This document shows, in pieces, positions 12,950 to 27,088 of a stretch of DNA of 64,000 nucleotides. Origin of the DNA: Epinephelus fuscoguttatus (lineage: Eukaryota; Chordata; Actinopteri; Perciformes; Serranidae); the NCBI RefSeq assembly GCF_011397635.1, contig NC_064755.1, positions 22,365,282 to 22,429,281 of the forward strand, given 5' to 3'. Within the stretch, counting starts at the first letter, position 1. Each line of letters opens with the position of its first letter. Position numbers and translations under genes: made by a program. The notes under the pieces are model-generated. The model made no database searches and was not told where the DNA came from. It saw nothing but the letters and a program-made list of their open reading frames with translations.

Positions 12950-13481
12950 TTACAGTTTCCCATGGATCAAAGTGATGTCATGATATTGCTTGTGTTGTTC
13001 AATGACAATCCAAACCTCAAGATACTTAATTAACAATTAAACAAAATAAGAAAAAACAGCACATCCACATATCTGAGAAGCTGACACCACAGTATACATT
13101 CATTTTTAAGTGAGTGGCAAAACTGCTGTAAAATTGTTTATTACTTTGTAGGTTACTGAATAATTAATTAGTCGACAAATCATTTCGGCTCTACTACTAC
13201 TGCCAACCCATAAACTAATGTAGGTTTTTCTGTACTCCTCCCTCTCTGGCCAAACAGTTTTCAATCCTGAGATCTCTGAGTAAGACTCATTTGTCTCCGC
13301 GCAGGATGCAGCTGTGCTTATAACCCTCGTAAACCTCTCAGTCCCTCGTAACTACACAACTCTCCTACTTTATAGACAATGAATCATTATGATCCCTCAG
13401 GCATGCACACCACAAACTAACAAAGTATGCGCACCGCACAAACAAATGCAAAGTACAAAGAGGATGCACCTGTGCACACCG

Positions 13482-13533
<52 letters not shown>

Positions 13534-14737
13534 ACAGTCATACTTGCATTTCCTTGTTCTTCTAATGAGCTAACATGACCTACTCATTCTGTAACCTATA
13601 ACACACATGCACTCCTTCCCCCAGGAGCGCAGTAACCCAAGCCAGACTGTGCCAGCTCCACCTCTTGCTGCAGGCATGGTACTAAGCTGCTTGTTACTGT
13701 ACAGATGGGCCCCACACCTCTGACAGGTGCACCGCTGCCACACAAACCAATGCCGAACGCTGGTCAAATGAGTCAGGCAGATTTTCTTTGTTACTGTGCA
13801 GAGAAGGAGGAGGAGGAGGGGGAGGAGAGCCCCTGGGGTTCAGGGAAAGACAGGCGTAATTTGAGGAGATCATCTCCACCTCCTGATATTACTCCAGGCC
13901 AACCTTCTCATCATGGTGAAAGTAAAATGTAGAATCACGGCAGTGCAGCTTGTGTATGTATGGTTTTACATTGATTATTTTAAGTAGCCCACTGGTGGGC
14001 AGCAACTACCCTGCATGTTTTATGGGCAAAGATTTAGGTCTTATGTAAAACGAATGGTATCGAACACGTAATCAGAGAGGGAGTGGGCTGACAGAGGGGG
14101 ACCAGACTGACCCCCTGGGGCTACAGCCTCCCCTGGAGTCTCCTGCTAGACAGACCAGTCACCTCCCACCCTTCTCTTGCCTTTGTCCTTGCTACACCTC
14201 CTCACCTCAACAGCAGACTGAAAAAAAAAGATGTGTTGTCACAAGCAGGGCTTGATCAGTCCCAGGTTTCACTCCCGCCAAGGTCCTGTCCCTTGGTATT
14301 TACTACTTATTTACATTCAGCTCGCATCATCGCCATGGGAACAGCATGCAGGGGAGCAGCTGAAGCTACGACAGAGAAAGGAAGCAGGAAAGAGCTGAAG
14401 ATTGGGCACATGAAAAATGAAAGACTGGGGGAAAAAGGGGGAGGATTTATTAGGAGGTAGATCCTATGTAATAGCCCCTCCAGAAGACAGCAGGGCTAAT
14501 GGGACGGCCACTCGGTCAATGACAAAACTCATTATTTATCAAGTGCTGCCTTTAACATATGCTTCCCTCCTTCAGTCTCTTTGTCCCTCGCTGTCCTCCC
14601 CTTACTCCGTCTTGTCATTTTCTTTTCCTTGATTCTCCTTGCCTTCTCTGCTCTTTGTCATTCACCCTCTCATTGTCCCCCACTTGGACAGCAGGAAGAG
14701 TAGGATGAGGTCATTAATTATACACGTAACCGTTCCC

Positions 14738-14777
<40 letters not shown>

Positions 14778-15891
14778 TCTCCTCCCTCCCCACCTGGTCC
14801 TCCTCACAAGCCCTCGTCTCTCTGAGAAAGCTGTGATGACGGATGAGAGGAACTGTGGAGTTGTCCAATAAAGCTTGGTGTTTATTGGGGCCAAACGGCC
14901 AGCGCTCACACACAGCAGCAGAGCAGCAGACCACTGCTCATTAGAGCTGAAGGTCTCCGCTTATTGGCTCCATACATCAGGCAGGACATGGCGAGGAGGA
15001 GGCAGGTTGCTTCTGACAGCCACGAATCTTAAGCAATGTCAGGAGTTTTTTCTTCACCAGTGCTGACCTTCTCAGTGCTCACTTACTGCTGTGGAGAGAT
15101 TCTCCCTCCACCTACACTTTACTGAAGGAGCTACTGGAAGAAGTACGGACACCACTTAAAACATACAGCCAAGAGGGCCTGCTCTGCTTCAGTGAATCGA
15201 ACCCAACTGGACTTCCAAGTGCTTCTGCTCATGAGTTAGGGAAGCCTTGGGCTAGGCAAGGGGAATCCCATCACACAGCGCACTCTGGTGGTCAGCATAT
15301 GAAATACAGCAGACGGGTGAGAGGCTCTGGGAGAGGGTTAGAGGTGGATGAAATAACAGAAACGGCAAATGAAAGGGGACTTTAGAGGAAACAAAATACA
15401 TCTACAAGACTTAACAGTGGCAAAGAATTCCAAGGAAGCCAAATGAGATGCGGTTACATGTGCAGTGGTACAGTAACAGTCTCATAGCATCATATTGCAA
15501 AATCAGACAATTAACATTCATAAGCAGGAACAGTGGAAGCTCCCACAGAAACACAAAAGGACAGGAAAGTTGCAACACACTGGTAACCACAGACTTGGAT
15601 CAGTGCCTATGGGAAACTTGTGCCTCAGCAAAAACTGCGTTGTGAGTTAGGTGTTTATCTGTTACACTATAATTTTTGAAACTGCTTGTATTGTAAGATC
15701 AGTTTAAATAATAATTACCTGACAACAAACTGCACCCACTTCAAGACCTGTTGGACAGCATTCCTCATGAGACTGATGGTGTTGGCTACTGAATGAAAGG
15801 GGTCAGCCACCTCTTTATATTCATGGACTATTAGGCACATCCTTAGTTTTGTTAGAGCTATGCACAATCCATCTCCCAGATGGAAAGAGAC
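12950..15891. other. Non-coding stretch, presumed FRMD4 intron
   Basis: Contains a (CA)n array listed separately and a short (CA)n at 14,749-14,772. Nothing else was recognised. Confidence 0.5.
13486..13531. repeat. (CA)n microsatellite
   Basis: About 23 uninterrupted CA units. Confidence 0.95.
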
Positions 15892-16412
15892 GACTACATT
15901 TATATGCCCAAAATATTCTGTTTTTTGCCCTTATTCCCAAAAAGACAGTATTCATACTAAGCTGTTTGTATGGCTCATAAAGAATTGAATATTCAATTGA
16001 CATTCCTGTGCACATGCAGCCGGGAATACTCCGATTAACATGCCCAAGCATACTGCTTATCAGGGCAAACTATGGAAAAGTAAAATGGCTGGAGCAGCTT
16101 GAGCATTTTGCATTTCTGCATCAAAAATTGGTTTGTGTATAACGCATCTATGACAATGCACAGAGCTGACCATACAAAGGTAAGAGACTGTGCGTCGCAA
16201 GTTGCAGGAAAAACCCAAGTAGAGACAAATACTCTGAATGCACATATTCATGTCTGAGGAATGCTCCTAAAACCCAAACGATATCAGCATATCCCACGTC
16301 TTAATCAGAAAATTCATGTGGAATAGTCTAATCCAGACACGTATCAAATTCGGAACACTATCCCATTTGGACAAAATAGTGGAATATTATTTGTGTGCAT
16401 GTAAACGTAGTC
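15892..16412. mobile_element. MITE with GACTACRTTTAYATGC ends
   Basis: Left end GACTACATTTATATGCCC and right end GCATGTAAACGTAGTC are inverted repeats (14 of 16). Inner motifs such as AATATTCTG/AATATTCC also match in reverse. No coding. A lone similar end (ACTACATTTACATGCACC) occurs at 5,859. Confidence 0.7.
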
Positions 16413-18056
16413 ACCGACTATGTGTCTCTCCCAAATACGCATGCATATTTAAAATCAGGTATGTCAGACAACTTGCAAAAATGCATGTACAAACAGAGTA
16501 CACAGCAAATAACAACAGCTGTTGCTGAAAACCAGACACATCCACATACAAACACCTCTAGACATGTATTAATGGCCTTAACTGCAATGGCAGATGCTCA
16601 CATCTGCTCAGGATAAAACAAACACATGTATGCGCACACACACAAACACACACAGGGCTAAGTTATAAATCTGACACACGTCACATTTAATTGTTCTAAC
16701 AAGCGGTAATGAGAGCACGGAGGGTCAGAGAGACACTTACGATGATGTAAGTATTCCTTGGGGGATGGATGAGCATCAATCTGGCAACCTTGATTTCATA
16801 TTTGGGTTTAATTCAGCGTAAAGGCAGCTGTCTACACATGGGAAAAGGTTGAAAATAGGATACCTGGCAACCGCTGTGGAGCGTTCATAACTAGAGTAAT
16901 GGATTGGCGATTAGATGAAAAAAATCTGACAGGAAGGGCCCAATAAAACACAGAGGACTACCTACACCTCGTGATGAAGCAAGACAGAGGATAGGCTTAC
17001 ACTTATTTGCGGACAGACAACTGGCAATGGTTTTGCATTGCAAAGACAAGTGAAACTGGCAAACTTGTTTATCTCTGTTGTCATTTTCTGCCGTAACACT
17101 TAAAGATACACAGCTAAACATGGTGGTCCAATCTATCTTATGTTTCTGCTGTGCTTATCTTTTGTACTGTGCTATTTTGCCAGCATCTTTGATACACCAA
17201 ATCTATCAGCACAGAAAGCAACGTACTGGTGTGGACTGGATCCACTGCTAAACATATTTTAACCCCCTAAAAAGACCCACCAAAAAAGTCAATATCAGTT
17301 TAAGTGTGCACTATTTTTGGAATACTGTCTGCAGTTTGCCTTACACACAACTCAAGGCAACGGTAAACCAGCAACTCCTGTGTACTTCTAATAAAATTAC
17401 TTTGTCAACTGAGTCTGGTGGCTTTGAGATAACGGCTTCAGTTCCCTGTTGGAAAAGGCTGTTTGACGGCAAGGAAGCAGTGCAAATATTCTAAATATAG
17501 CACACACTTAAACTAATACTGTTTTTTTTTTTTAGATAGGCCTTTTTCAGGTGGCTAAAAACTAATTGAGGCAGTGTTCGCTCAGCATTATTTCATTTTA
17601 TGTAAGTAATGCAGGGATCTTCTACCTGGAAGTTACTGTTAACCAAACATTATGAGTCAGTCTATACTTAATTAATGGCCCCCAATATGTGCACTCCGAC
17701 TCCAATTTAACTTTATTTATAGAGAATCTTTCGTACATTATGAAGCCCAAAGATCCTCACATAGCAAAGTTGAAACAACATAAAATAAAAGTCAAACACA
17801 CACACACTCTTTGCAAGCAATCCCTTAGTGTAGGTCTATTTCAGAAAGACTTTTCAGAAAAGACTGCTTTTTTTATAAAAAGCATGTCCCCACTGCTGAG
17901 ATCACTAAAGCTGCATGGGATTGGTAAACTGCCTTTGGTGTCATGGACTACTGCTTCAGAAAATCAAGAGCTAAAAATCAAGAACGTCTCTAAAGAATCA
18001 CCTCCCCCCTCCACATCCAATCATCTTGGCATCCTCAACCATCACCGTCTCTCATT

Positions 18057-18090
18057 CCATCCATCCATCCATCCATCCATCCATCCATCC
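18057..18090. repeat. (CATC)n microsatellite
   Basis: Eight or more perfect CCAT units. Confidence 0.95.
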
Positions 18091-18838
18091 AGACACTCTG
18101 AACCAGCTAGTCCCAGCCTTGCTGCCTAGAAGCTGACAGCCCTACATCAATAAGGCTGGCTGGTGGCAGCATATGGATCCGTACGTCGAGGAGATGTTAT
18201 GGAGCATGCAAATTGACCAGTGTGTATGCATGTGTTTGAGGGTATGCCTGTTTTGTGTGTGCATTGGTATAGGTACAGGAGGTGTTCAATGTCTTTGTCT
18301 CCTTGAGCAGTCGCATGTTTCTAATTCATGAATTAGACATTAGAGCACCAGAGCATAAGAGGTGCAAATGTCAAATCCGTGCATGCTATCTGCACCTCAA
18401 ACTGAAATGACTACGCTTTGAAAAAAAGGAGAGGGATGCTTTAAAAGGAAAAGACAAAAAGGAAATGAGCTGTAAAGTGTGTAATACTATGGTCTGTCAC
18501 AAAATGTTCCACTGTTTTTGTTTTGTCTTTTACAATTCTCAGGAGCTGAACAAATATTCTACAAGGACAATGCCTAAATATTGCTTTTAATGGTGCCTCT
18601 CTTTGAAACAAAAATGGCAGCATTTTTTCTTTTCTTTTGTGTTTTTTCCTCCTTTTGTCCCTGTTCACTGCAGTTTCCATTGCTATTAACTCCCTCTGTT
18701 GGCTTGGGGAGAGTGTAGACCTTCGATACATGTGCATTCACAAGTTACCTCTTTTCATCTGTCACTTAGGAGCTTCGCCAGGAGGCCGTAATACATGGAG
18801 GTCCATGTGATCACCCCTAAATGGGCGCCACAGCCAAC

Positions 18839-19000
18839 CAGTAGTAGCTCAGTGCAGGTACAAAGATATGATCCTCTGCGGCTTCCTACCTGCTAGTTTG
18901 CCAATTATGCTCAAAGGGGCACCCAGGCCAGTAGCCAGAAACACCGCAGCCAGGGATCGAACCTGAGTCCCTGCGGTGGTGGAGGAGCGATTTTCCTCTG
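18839..19000 (-). mobile_element. Possible SINE fragment
   Basis: Minus-strand sequence contains GGTAGTGCAGAGGAAAAT, GACTCAGGTTCGATCCCTGG (B-box match GGTTCGATCCC) and GGCCTGGGTGCCCCTTTGAG, resembling a tRNA-derived SINE. No duplication or tail was identified. Confidence 0.45.
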
Positions 19001-19707
19001 CACTACCTGCTGCTTCAGGCCGCATTTGTAATTGAAATAGAGCCAGTATCCCTGAGTGCATTAGAATAGGTCAGAGCTGGACCAGCGCAGTTGCTGCTGG
19101 AGACCAACTATGTGTATTATGTTGAGTTGTTTTACGGCGTGTTCTTCTGTTGATATGAATGTCCTTCGCACCTTGAAAAATTAGGTACCACAATACATGC
19201 TGTTGTTTTGCCGCTACCCTCTCTCTTTCCCATAACAACGCACCTTCTCTCTCTCCCCTCAGGACAATGTTGACTCCGAGCATGGTCAGCCAATCAAATT
19301 TCAGCAGTGCTGCTAGTGACTGCTGCCAGCGTCCTCTCTGCTCATGCAAAGAGGTCACAGTTCAGAGCCCGGGGGAAGGATGTATAGAGATGGAGGCAGG
19401 CTGGCTTAAAAGAGGGGACAAATGGTCTAGAAATGGTGGGTCTCTGGTGGAGCTGAGGTGAAAACGGCACAATAGAGAGTGGAGGAAATGCTTAAGTACG
19501 TGTGACTGGAGGAGATAAGAAAATAATAGGGTGAGGGGAAGAAAGAGACCGCTATTTCCTGTGCGAGCCTATGTATGTGTATTTGTGTATGCGTAAAATT
19601 GTATGTGCTATGTAGATCTACAGATTGGGTGATGTATGATACCTGTTCGACGCAGGGTCACCCTTTGTCGTAGGGGTGACACTACCAATCCTCTGCTCGT
19701 TCATCAA

Positions 19708-19710
<3 letters not shown>

Positions 19711-19756
<46 letters not shown>

Positions 19757-19760
19757 CGCG
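19711..19760. repeat. (TG)20 followed by CGCGCACGCG
   Basis: Twenty TG units run directly into an alternating C/G block, an unbroken 50-bp purine-pyrimidine alternation of the kind that favours Z-DNA. Confidence 0.95.
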
Positions 19761-20957
19761 CTTGTGATTACATACCAATATAGGAAAGTGTAATTGCCAT
19801 TCTGATTCTCCGAAGGCTAAAAGCAGTACAGGGAAAGCTCTCTTGGGACTATCCATTCTATGCAATTACACAGATAGAGTCAATAATACATAATGGGACT
19901 GCTGGAGGCTCTTTAATCTAAAGTGCATGGTTTTAACATTGACATACAAACACAAGTGCATTTAACTGAAGCATGGTGTTACAGTAAATTTCTCATTACG
20001 ATCCTCATGTGTCTTACTGTGTCCTCTACCTATCTTTTTGGACACCTGACTAATTTTCTTTCCCGTCTTTCAGCTGCCTTCCTTGGAAATCATTTTTAAA
20101 AATGCCTGTAGACTGATGGCAGCCAATGAAGTGGAAAATCTGCACCCCGTGTTTCCATGACAACACCTAACATTAAGTGCATCACTGGCTCGCTTCTATG
20201 GGCTGCTCAATTGCGCTCTGATTGATCTCATCGCTCGGGCCTCTTCAAGGGGACAAGAGTACATTTGACATGCTTGACACAGCGGGGCACGCTCACATGC
20301 GCAGAAACACACACACGCTCACGCCGACACAATCGGAGATGGCGTATGGCCGACGCGCAGTGCCACATCTTCAAATGGGGATGTGCGGCAGAGAGGAAAA
20401 GCTTCAAACGGGGGAACTGTGGGAGGATCTCTCTCAACATGGCATCCCACTGATCTCATCTTACACAGTAAAGCAACAGTTCTGCCTCTCTTTATCTTCA
20501 TCTGCCTCCGTCTGTGTCATAAATGCACAGATTTGTGTCCCAAAGGATGTGTTAGTCTTATGTTGGGATTAGCATTTTCCTTGTACTCTTTATGTACACT
20601 GTAGAAAAAGGTCAAAAGCTAATCAAGCTTTTAAATATTATTTACTATAATTAGCTATAATTAATTAACAGTGTGGCTGTTTAGCAACGCTACCCAAGGC
20701 ACATCAAAAAAGTTAAAGCAATTTCACCTTTCAATTATCAATACCTAACTAAAAAAGGTGTAAGGTATGATCTCTCTAAAAAAATGTGCTTTCTTCCACA
20801 ATGGGAGAGCTGGATTTCATTTATTGTTACTTTACATTAAATCAAAGTACAGTGACTAAATGTGCAAAATAAAATCTATTGTTGCACCATCCCTTACAGA
20901 AACTACCCTTGACATTGCACTTAGGCTAAGATGACAGCTGGGAGATGAGGCTTTACA

Positions 20958-20958
<1 letters not shown>

Positions 20959-21006
<48 letters not shown>
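20959..21006. repeat. (TG)n microsatellite
   Basis: Twenty-four perfect TG units. Confidence 0.95.
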
Positions 21007-21007
<1 letters not shown>

Positions 21008-21538
21008 CTGAGCATGTGTGTTAGTTTGCATGTGCCTCATGTGGTTCCAGCCACCAGACATCCCCCCTTTGCTGCTTACTTTGGCCTTTAAATGCTGCCA
21101 ACCAACCTGCTGTGTATTGAATGTGTGTGCATGTGTGTGTGTTTCAGTGTCTGAGTGCGTTGCCAAAGACAGCCCCACCTTGTGCCGCAAATCCAAACCC
21201 CACAAGCCCTGCCTTTCTCTCCTAATTATTTTCATCCAAGCAGCGAGGCGGTGGGCTTCAGGGATGCGGGTCTGGTCACTTCCCTTTTGGCTGCTTCCTC
21301 CTCTCCTCTGTGCCACCCTGACCTTAACCATCCTGACAGCCGCCTGCCCGTTAATGAACCAGGTGGATGGATGGATGGAGGGGGAAAGGAAGGAGCAAAG
21401 GGGTGCGGGGGGAGCGAAAGAAACATGTGGTACCCAGGGCTTGTTGGGATTTTGGGGGGGAGGGTGAAATGAGTCAGAATGATGTCAAATTAGGATGACT
21501 GTGATGGTTTGCACGTGATGCCATGGAGCTAAATCAGT

Positions 21539-21544
<6 letters not shown>

Positions 21545-21593
<49 letters not shown>
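21545..21593. repeat. (TG)n microsatellite
   Basis: About 24 perfect TG units. Confidence 0.95.
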
Positions 21594-21595
<2 letters not shown>

Positions 21596-21950
21596 AAATG
21601 GCCATTCCTTAATTAAATAAATATGTGTTTGCGGGTTGAATGTGCATGTATGTCCAAGCCCTTGGCCATTTCTGTAATGGCTCCATCTGTCATGTGCAGC
21701 TGGACGCACACACACACATATGCACACGTGACCTGAAGAGGAACGAGGCTAAAGACGAGAGAGGTGGTGAGATCGTGCCGAAAAAGAAAGCTAGCCAGCA
21801 GATGAGCGACAGTAGTGAGAGAGTGATGGAGTTAACCAGAGAGGAAGAGCAGAGGAGTCTCTCTGATTAGACTGATGGAGCATTGACAGGGTTAATCTCT
21901 TGGTAACTACTCCCTATTGATCCACTAACACACAAGAGGAGTCGACTGGA

Positions 21951-21951
<1 letters not shown>

Positions 21952-22005
<54 letters not shown>
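21952..22005. repeat. (CA)n microsatellite
   Basis: About 27 perfect units; the third long dinucleotide array within 1.1 kb. Confidence 0.95.
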
Positions 22006-22009
<4 letters not shown>

Positions 22010-24563
22010 TGACTTGTGTAGAAGATGTGCCATACAACCGCACACATTCTCCAGGGGAAGATGTCTATGAAGCTAGATCTCCTTGGTCTACTGACCTATA
22101 TGCATATATTACATACAACTGGGGATACCAACAGGGAACTTGATCTTTCACTTTTAGATTCTTTGCGGGTGTCTTCTGTTCTTGTGCCTGTCTAAATCTG
22201 TCCTTTCTCTCTCATCTCTGCCTCAAAAAGATAAGAAGCGTGCACAGTTAAGCGGAGAAGAGATGTGGAAACCGTGTGCAATAATGTCTATGTGAGTCAG
22301 TAACGTCCTGGCTGCGATACCAAACTATAACATCCCATTAAAAAGACATACAGAGAGACTATACAACAAAGAGGAATAAGCGTGAGCAAAGTTTATGGAC
22401 GCTGAGGATAACAAATTGGCAACTTCTTTCAGATTCCCTCAGGATTACTTTGCTCACTATACTCTGCATGATCTCTGTGTGTGTCGTGTTGACCTGCTTT
22501 TCTGTTGTATGTAACTACACAAAGGCAACACAGCTCACTGATGCTTATTTTATTTCATTTTGCTGCTTCACTGCCCATTACTGTCATCCTAAATAAAGAA
22601 ACAGCGAGGAAGAGTGATGCAGAGAGTGGGGGAAAAAACAGAAAACGTGCTGGAGTGAGGTAAAGGGAAGGGAGATATGAGTACAACTCCTTTTAAAGTC
22701 CACGAGATAGCCTACACAGCCATCTCAGCACAATTTGCCCATTTAAGCGAGCTGGGGGATTAGGAGTGGTGCAGCTTTTACAGGCTATTGCTATTCCCTG
22801 TCTGTTATCTTGGGGTTGGGGTCACCTTTTGTGTATCCCTGAAGCAAGACCTAGAGGCATACTGCCCTACAAAGACAAGAAGAAATTGATTTTTTCTTCT
22901 TCTTTTTTGTCTTTTGACGTTAAAAAAAAAAAAAAATACTGAATAGGGTTTTGGTTTTATATGAGTTAAAAACATAACCAGAAATGCCACCACTTTTTTT
23001 TTATCAAGGCACAGGATAAACTTTGAAGTCATTTTTCTCAGATTTACCACAGATGCTGTTGTGCTCTTTAGCTGCCACTGAGAAACACCTTGACATTGCT
23101 CCGCTTTTACTTTGTTCCCCTCTTTATTTTCTCATCTCTGCTGCTGTTTACAAGTAAACTGAGAGATAGGACAAAAAAAAAATACAGGAATCAAAGTCGC
23201 TGTTTTCACTAGATTGCCCTTTTTATCTCTGAGGGTGAGAAAAAGCGTATTAAAGCGAGATTATGCAGTGTAAACTTTGAGAGACTCCTGCTCTGGCTCA
23301 TTACACTGTGATTCATTCACATAAATCTACCAAAGTGACTTTGATGCCAAAACTGAGATACACAGATCAACTGTGGGGCATGTGAAGCTCAATGTGGCTG
23401 ATGAAGATAAATGCAAAAGTCATTTAGTCATTGAAAGTGATTCCCACAGCTCTTGGGCAAATCTGGCCAGGGTGGCAGACAGCACAGATATAGCCGGCTT
23501 GATTCCACGCCATAACTTTGAAGCCAAGTCTATCTCCAAACAGCCCGCTAACACTCCTCTTTGGATTAGATCATGGGCCGATCTGCAAACACCAATTACA
23601 GCGCTGGTGTTAACTGCCAAAGACACGGCGAGGGGCCCGACAGACAGACAGACAGACAGGCAGGTGGGCAGACAAACAGGACAGAGAGGCGAGAAATAGA
23701 CAGACACACACTTGGCTTAAAAGCAAAAAGGGAGCGTGTGGCACATCATGCACGAGGGGGGAGAAACTACAATGAAATGAAGAGAAGAAGAAGGGCGAGT
23801 TGCAAAGGTGAGGGAGGAGAGGTGAGCAGACGGGGGTACTCGTGTGTGACAACACCATCAGGTCATCCCAGTGGCTTAACCCTTTCCACACCCCCGCATC
23901 TCCTCGAGGCTCGTGTGGGAGTCACTATATGGTTTTGAGCTAATCCCATATGTTGGACTACGATCAAACAGACTATAAAATACGTGCAAATATTCACAGT
24001 TGATGAAGGATGCATCGAGGATTTATTTTTGGTTGTATAGGTCTGTACCAGTGGTGATAAAATAAGGAGGGGGGAGGGAGGGCGGGATGTATAAGAGAGA
24101 GCCAGGTTGCTAAATCATCTTTGTCCTCTTGGGGACAAGCAGGCTGAAGGGGGAAGAAGGCAGAGCAAAGATGAAGAATACCCAAATAATTTAATTTTAG
24201 GGTGCAAAGCTGATTCAGATTGGGGCTGCATGTTAGATCAATGTCTAGATATGGTTGTAATTGTGAGAAACAGTATCACTCTCCTCTCCTGCCAAAAATG
24301 CAATCATACCTTTATAAATATTAATAACATTATCACAGCTTCAATATTACAGCTGACTCTCCCTCCCTCACACGCTAACTCTCACTATAATATATCTCAC
24401 ACATGAAACCCCAACCAGAACAAACAGGTTTTCTTCTCATATCACAGCTGGGAGGGAGACACCTCTCAGGGTCCATTACTGTCCACACAATGGTGCTGGA
24501 TGTCACATGCAGGCACATGGACACAGACAAACACCCAAGTGTGTTCTGACAGTAACACGAGCA

Positions 24564-24568
<5 letters not shown>

Positions 24569-24616
<48 letters not shown>
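24569..24616. repeat. (CA)n microsatellite
   Basis: About 24 units. Confidence 0.95.
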
Positions 24617-24618
<2 letters not shown>

Positions 24619-25513
24619 CATTTTCTTCTTTCATTAGCTTTCTGTATGGCACAGACACAGACATCCACTGTCAGACAGATGCTCTGAGCCCAGTGAGACA
24701 CCAACCTAAAAGCTCCCGTGTTAGACAGCGACACGGATATCGAACACAGAAGGTCATGCATGGCGAGAACAATAGTGAATTGCCACTTTCAGATATTCGC
24801 CCAATTCACTGTACAAACTGAACCCAGTTCCTCCCTTGCACATCCTTCTCCACTCCTTTTTTCCTCTATCCTAAATCAAAAGGACAGTGGTTTGTACTGA
24901 AGGGAGAAAGGCACCACTCTGTAACACTGAGTCATTCTTTCAAAGCAAAGCCTTGTGAATCTGTGCACTGACAAACACACACACAAATGCACACACACAC
25001 ACACACACTGTGCATGCAAACTGTGTTTAAAATTTCTGCAATGCTTAAACATGTTTATATACTAACTGAGACCTCCTGCATCTCCTACACTCTCTCAGCA
25101 TTCTGCCTATCGCCCCTAGCAACGCCGGTAGCTCGGAAACTTCTCAGCTCGAGTTCTAGCATCACCACGGCGACAGCAGCACGGCAGCTTGCAAGGCATG
25201 CTATCTCCCTATATGCCAATCTGGGTGATGGATTCCTGTGGAGGAAACAGTGGTTGAGATGCTCTGTGATCCCCATGGTAACCTACCCGCGTCCTCATTG
25301 GAGACAGAAGTCCCTCCATGGCTGATTCGGTTGGTTCCGGTGGGCTCGGGTCCCCTCAGCTGTGTCAGTGTATTATCCCAGTCCGCAAATAGATCCTGTT
25401 AGAAACGCTGTCTCATCCTCAGAGCGAACATCTCCTCTACAACGCAGCTCCCTACCCACCCAGAGAGCCCAGCGCACTGACAGGCACACACAGAGAGAGC
25501 CTGTGTGCGTGTA

Positions 25514-25548
<35 letters not shown>

Positions 25549-25715
25549 GTCCGTGACACACACACAGGCACACACAGTGAGGAGCAGGAGGAGAGATGGC
25601 AGTGCCAAAGTCCTGGTGCTTCTCCTCCTTGTGCCGCTGACCTGTCAGTTGGTGTGTGTGATCTTCCCCTATAAAGCTGCGTGGGTTTTAATGTGCAGTG
25701 TCCATGGATGGTCTC

Positions 25716-25960
25716 TCTCTCTTTCTCTCTCTCCTTTGCTTCTCATTACTCCCTCTCTCTCCGCCTGTCCCCTTCTCTCTCACTCTCCCTCACTGCCTCC
25801 AGCTACATTTGTTCCCTTCAATGTGGCAAATGATTGCAGGTCTTTTTTTTTCATGGTACAGCACTCCTGCTAGTGCTCTCTCTCCTCTCCTCTTCCTCTC
25901 CTCCCCTCTCTCTCTCACTCTCCCTCTCCGTCTGTCCCTTCTCACCCTCTCAGCTTCCCA
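25716..25960. repeat. Long polypyrimidine tract
   Basis: Roughly 245 bp, mostly C and T (CTCTCTCT, CCCTCTCTC and similar), with a few short breaks around 25,800-25,875. Such a tract can adopt triplex structure; no gene is associated with it. Confidence 0.8.
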
Positions 25961-27088
25961 TAATGCTTCTTTTCCCGTCCTCCTGCTCACTGTCAACTCC
26001 CTGTTCCCGCCCAAGCCCCGAGCCGGGGGTCAAACAAAATGTACATTTATAGCGTGTGTGAAAGAGACGGGTAAAGAAACTGAAAGGGACACAGAGAAAG
26101 AGGAGAGAGGGCACTCTCCGGGCCACTATTGTCCCCCCAGACAATAGTGGCTCTTAATCGCCTAGCAACCTGATCACCCTCTATTCTCTTAATATACAAG
26201 GCATGAGTCACCCTCTCAAACACACACACATGCACTAACACACACACTCACACAAACGTCGTCCCTCCTTTACAAACATGCCCACGCTCATATGGCTGCA
26301 GCTGCACCATAACCTATATTGATGACATGTAACAGGTCATCTGGCATATTGACGGCTGTTTGGTTTGATTCCATGTGAGGGTTGTTGCATGTAACAGAGC
26401 TGCCGTCATTGCCACTGGATATGGATCTTTGTGTTTGTGTGTTTGTGCTAAGTGCGTGTTAATGTTCTTCCCTTTAAAATGGATAAAAACACGGGCAAAT
26501 CATCACCTCTGCTCTGAGCTGCATCTTGCCGTTGCCATAGCAACAATGTCCGTCAGGGTAGGAGCACAGAGAAGCGGTGAGACCATTAAAAAACCTGAAA
26601 TAAATAAATAAATAAATAAAACTGGGTGCATTCCTGCGCCTGTTGCCTTTCTCATTCGCAGCGGTTGGATCTAACTACGAGGTGAGAAGACACCAGCGGT
26701 TCAGGTGACTACTTTCTGACTGTGGACAAGCCTAAGCGCCTGGACAGCATGACACCACGAGAGGTGCTATCTCTGCCTCTCTCCTCCTTTCTCTCTCAAT
26801 TATTTTTAGCCTGGCTTCTCTGTATTGACCCAGATAAGACAAAAAAAGAATTGAATTAACCGAATTAACCACAACGGACACTACCATCGAGGATCCCTGA
26901 TTAGATTCATGCACAGTGTGACATATCTTGACCCTGTTGTGTACCACATAACTTTACACTATTGTACTGTCACTGTCACACACTGATGACCTCCATGTTT
27001 GAACTCACAAATGGACCAAACTACATTCAGTCATGGAAAAGGATCAGTTTCTCTTTTCCATAAAGTCTGATGATGATTTGATCTTTAA

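Larger units (their letters stand above)
16413..27084. other. Non-coding, microsatellite-dense stretch
   Basis: Presumed FRMD4 intron. It carries most of the window's long dinucleotide arrays plus a (GACA)n run at 23,640-23,662 and (TG)n at 25,519-25,547. No supported exon. Confidence 0.5.

Noticed and set aside
18057..18090. Regular CCAT repeats as a CRISPR-like or regulatory array
   Set aside because: A plain tetranucleotide microsatellite without spacers.
21018..21467. 149-codon plus-strand open frame near (TG)n arrays
   Set aside because: Cys/Val-rich start comes from the TG repeat and the remainder shows no domain; no splice or promoter context.
25698..26147. 149-codon Ser/Leu-rich open frame
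   Set aside because: It is a translation of a CT-rich simple tract.
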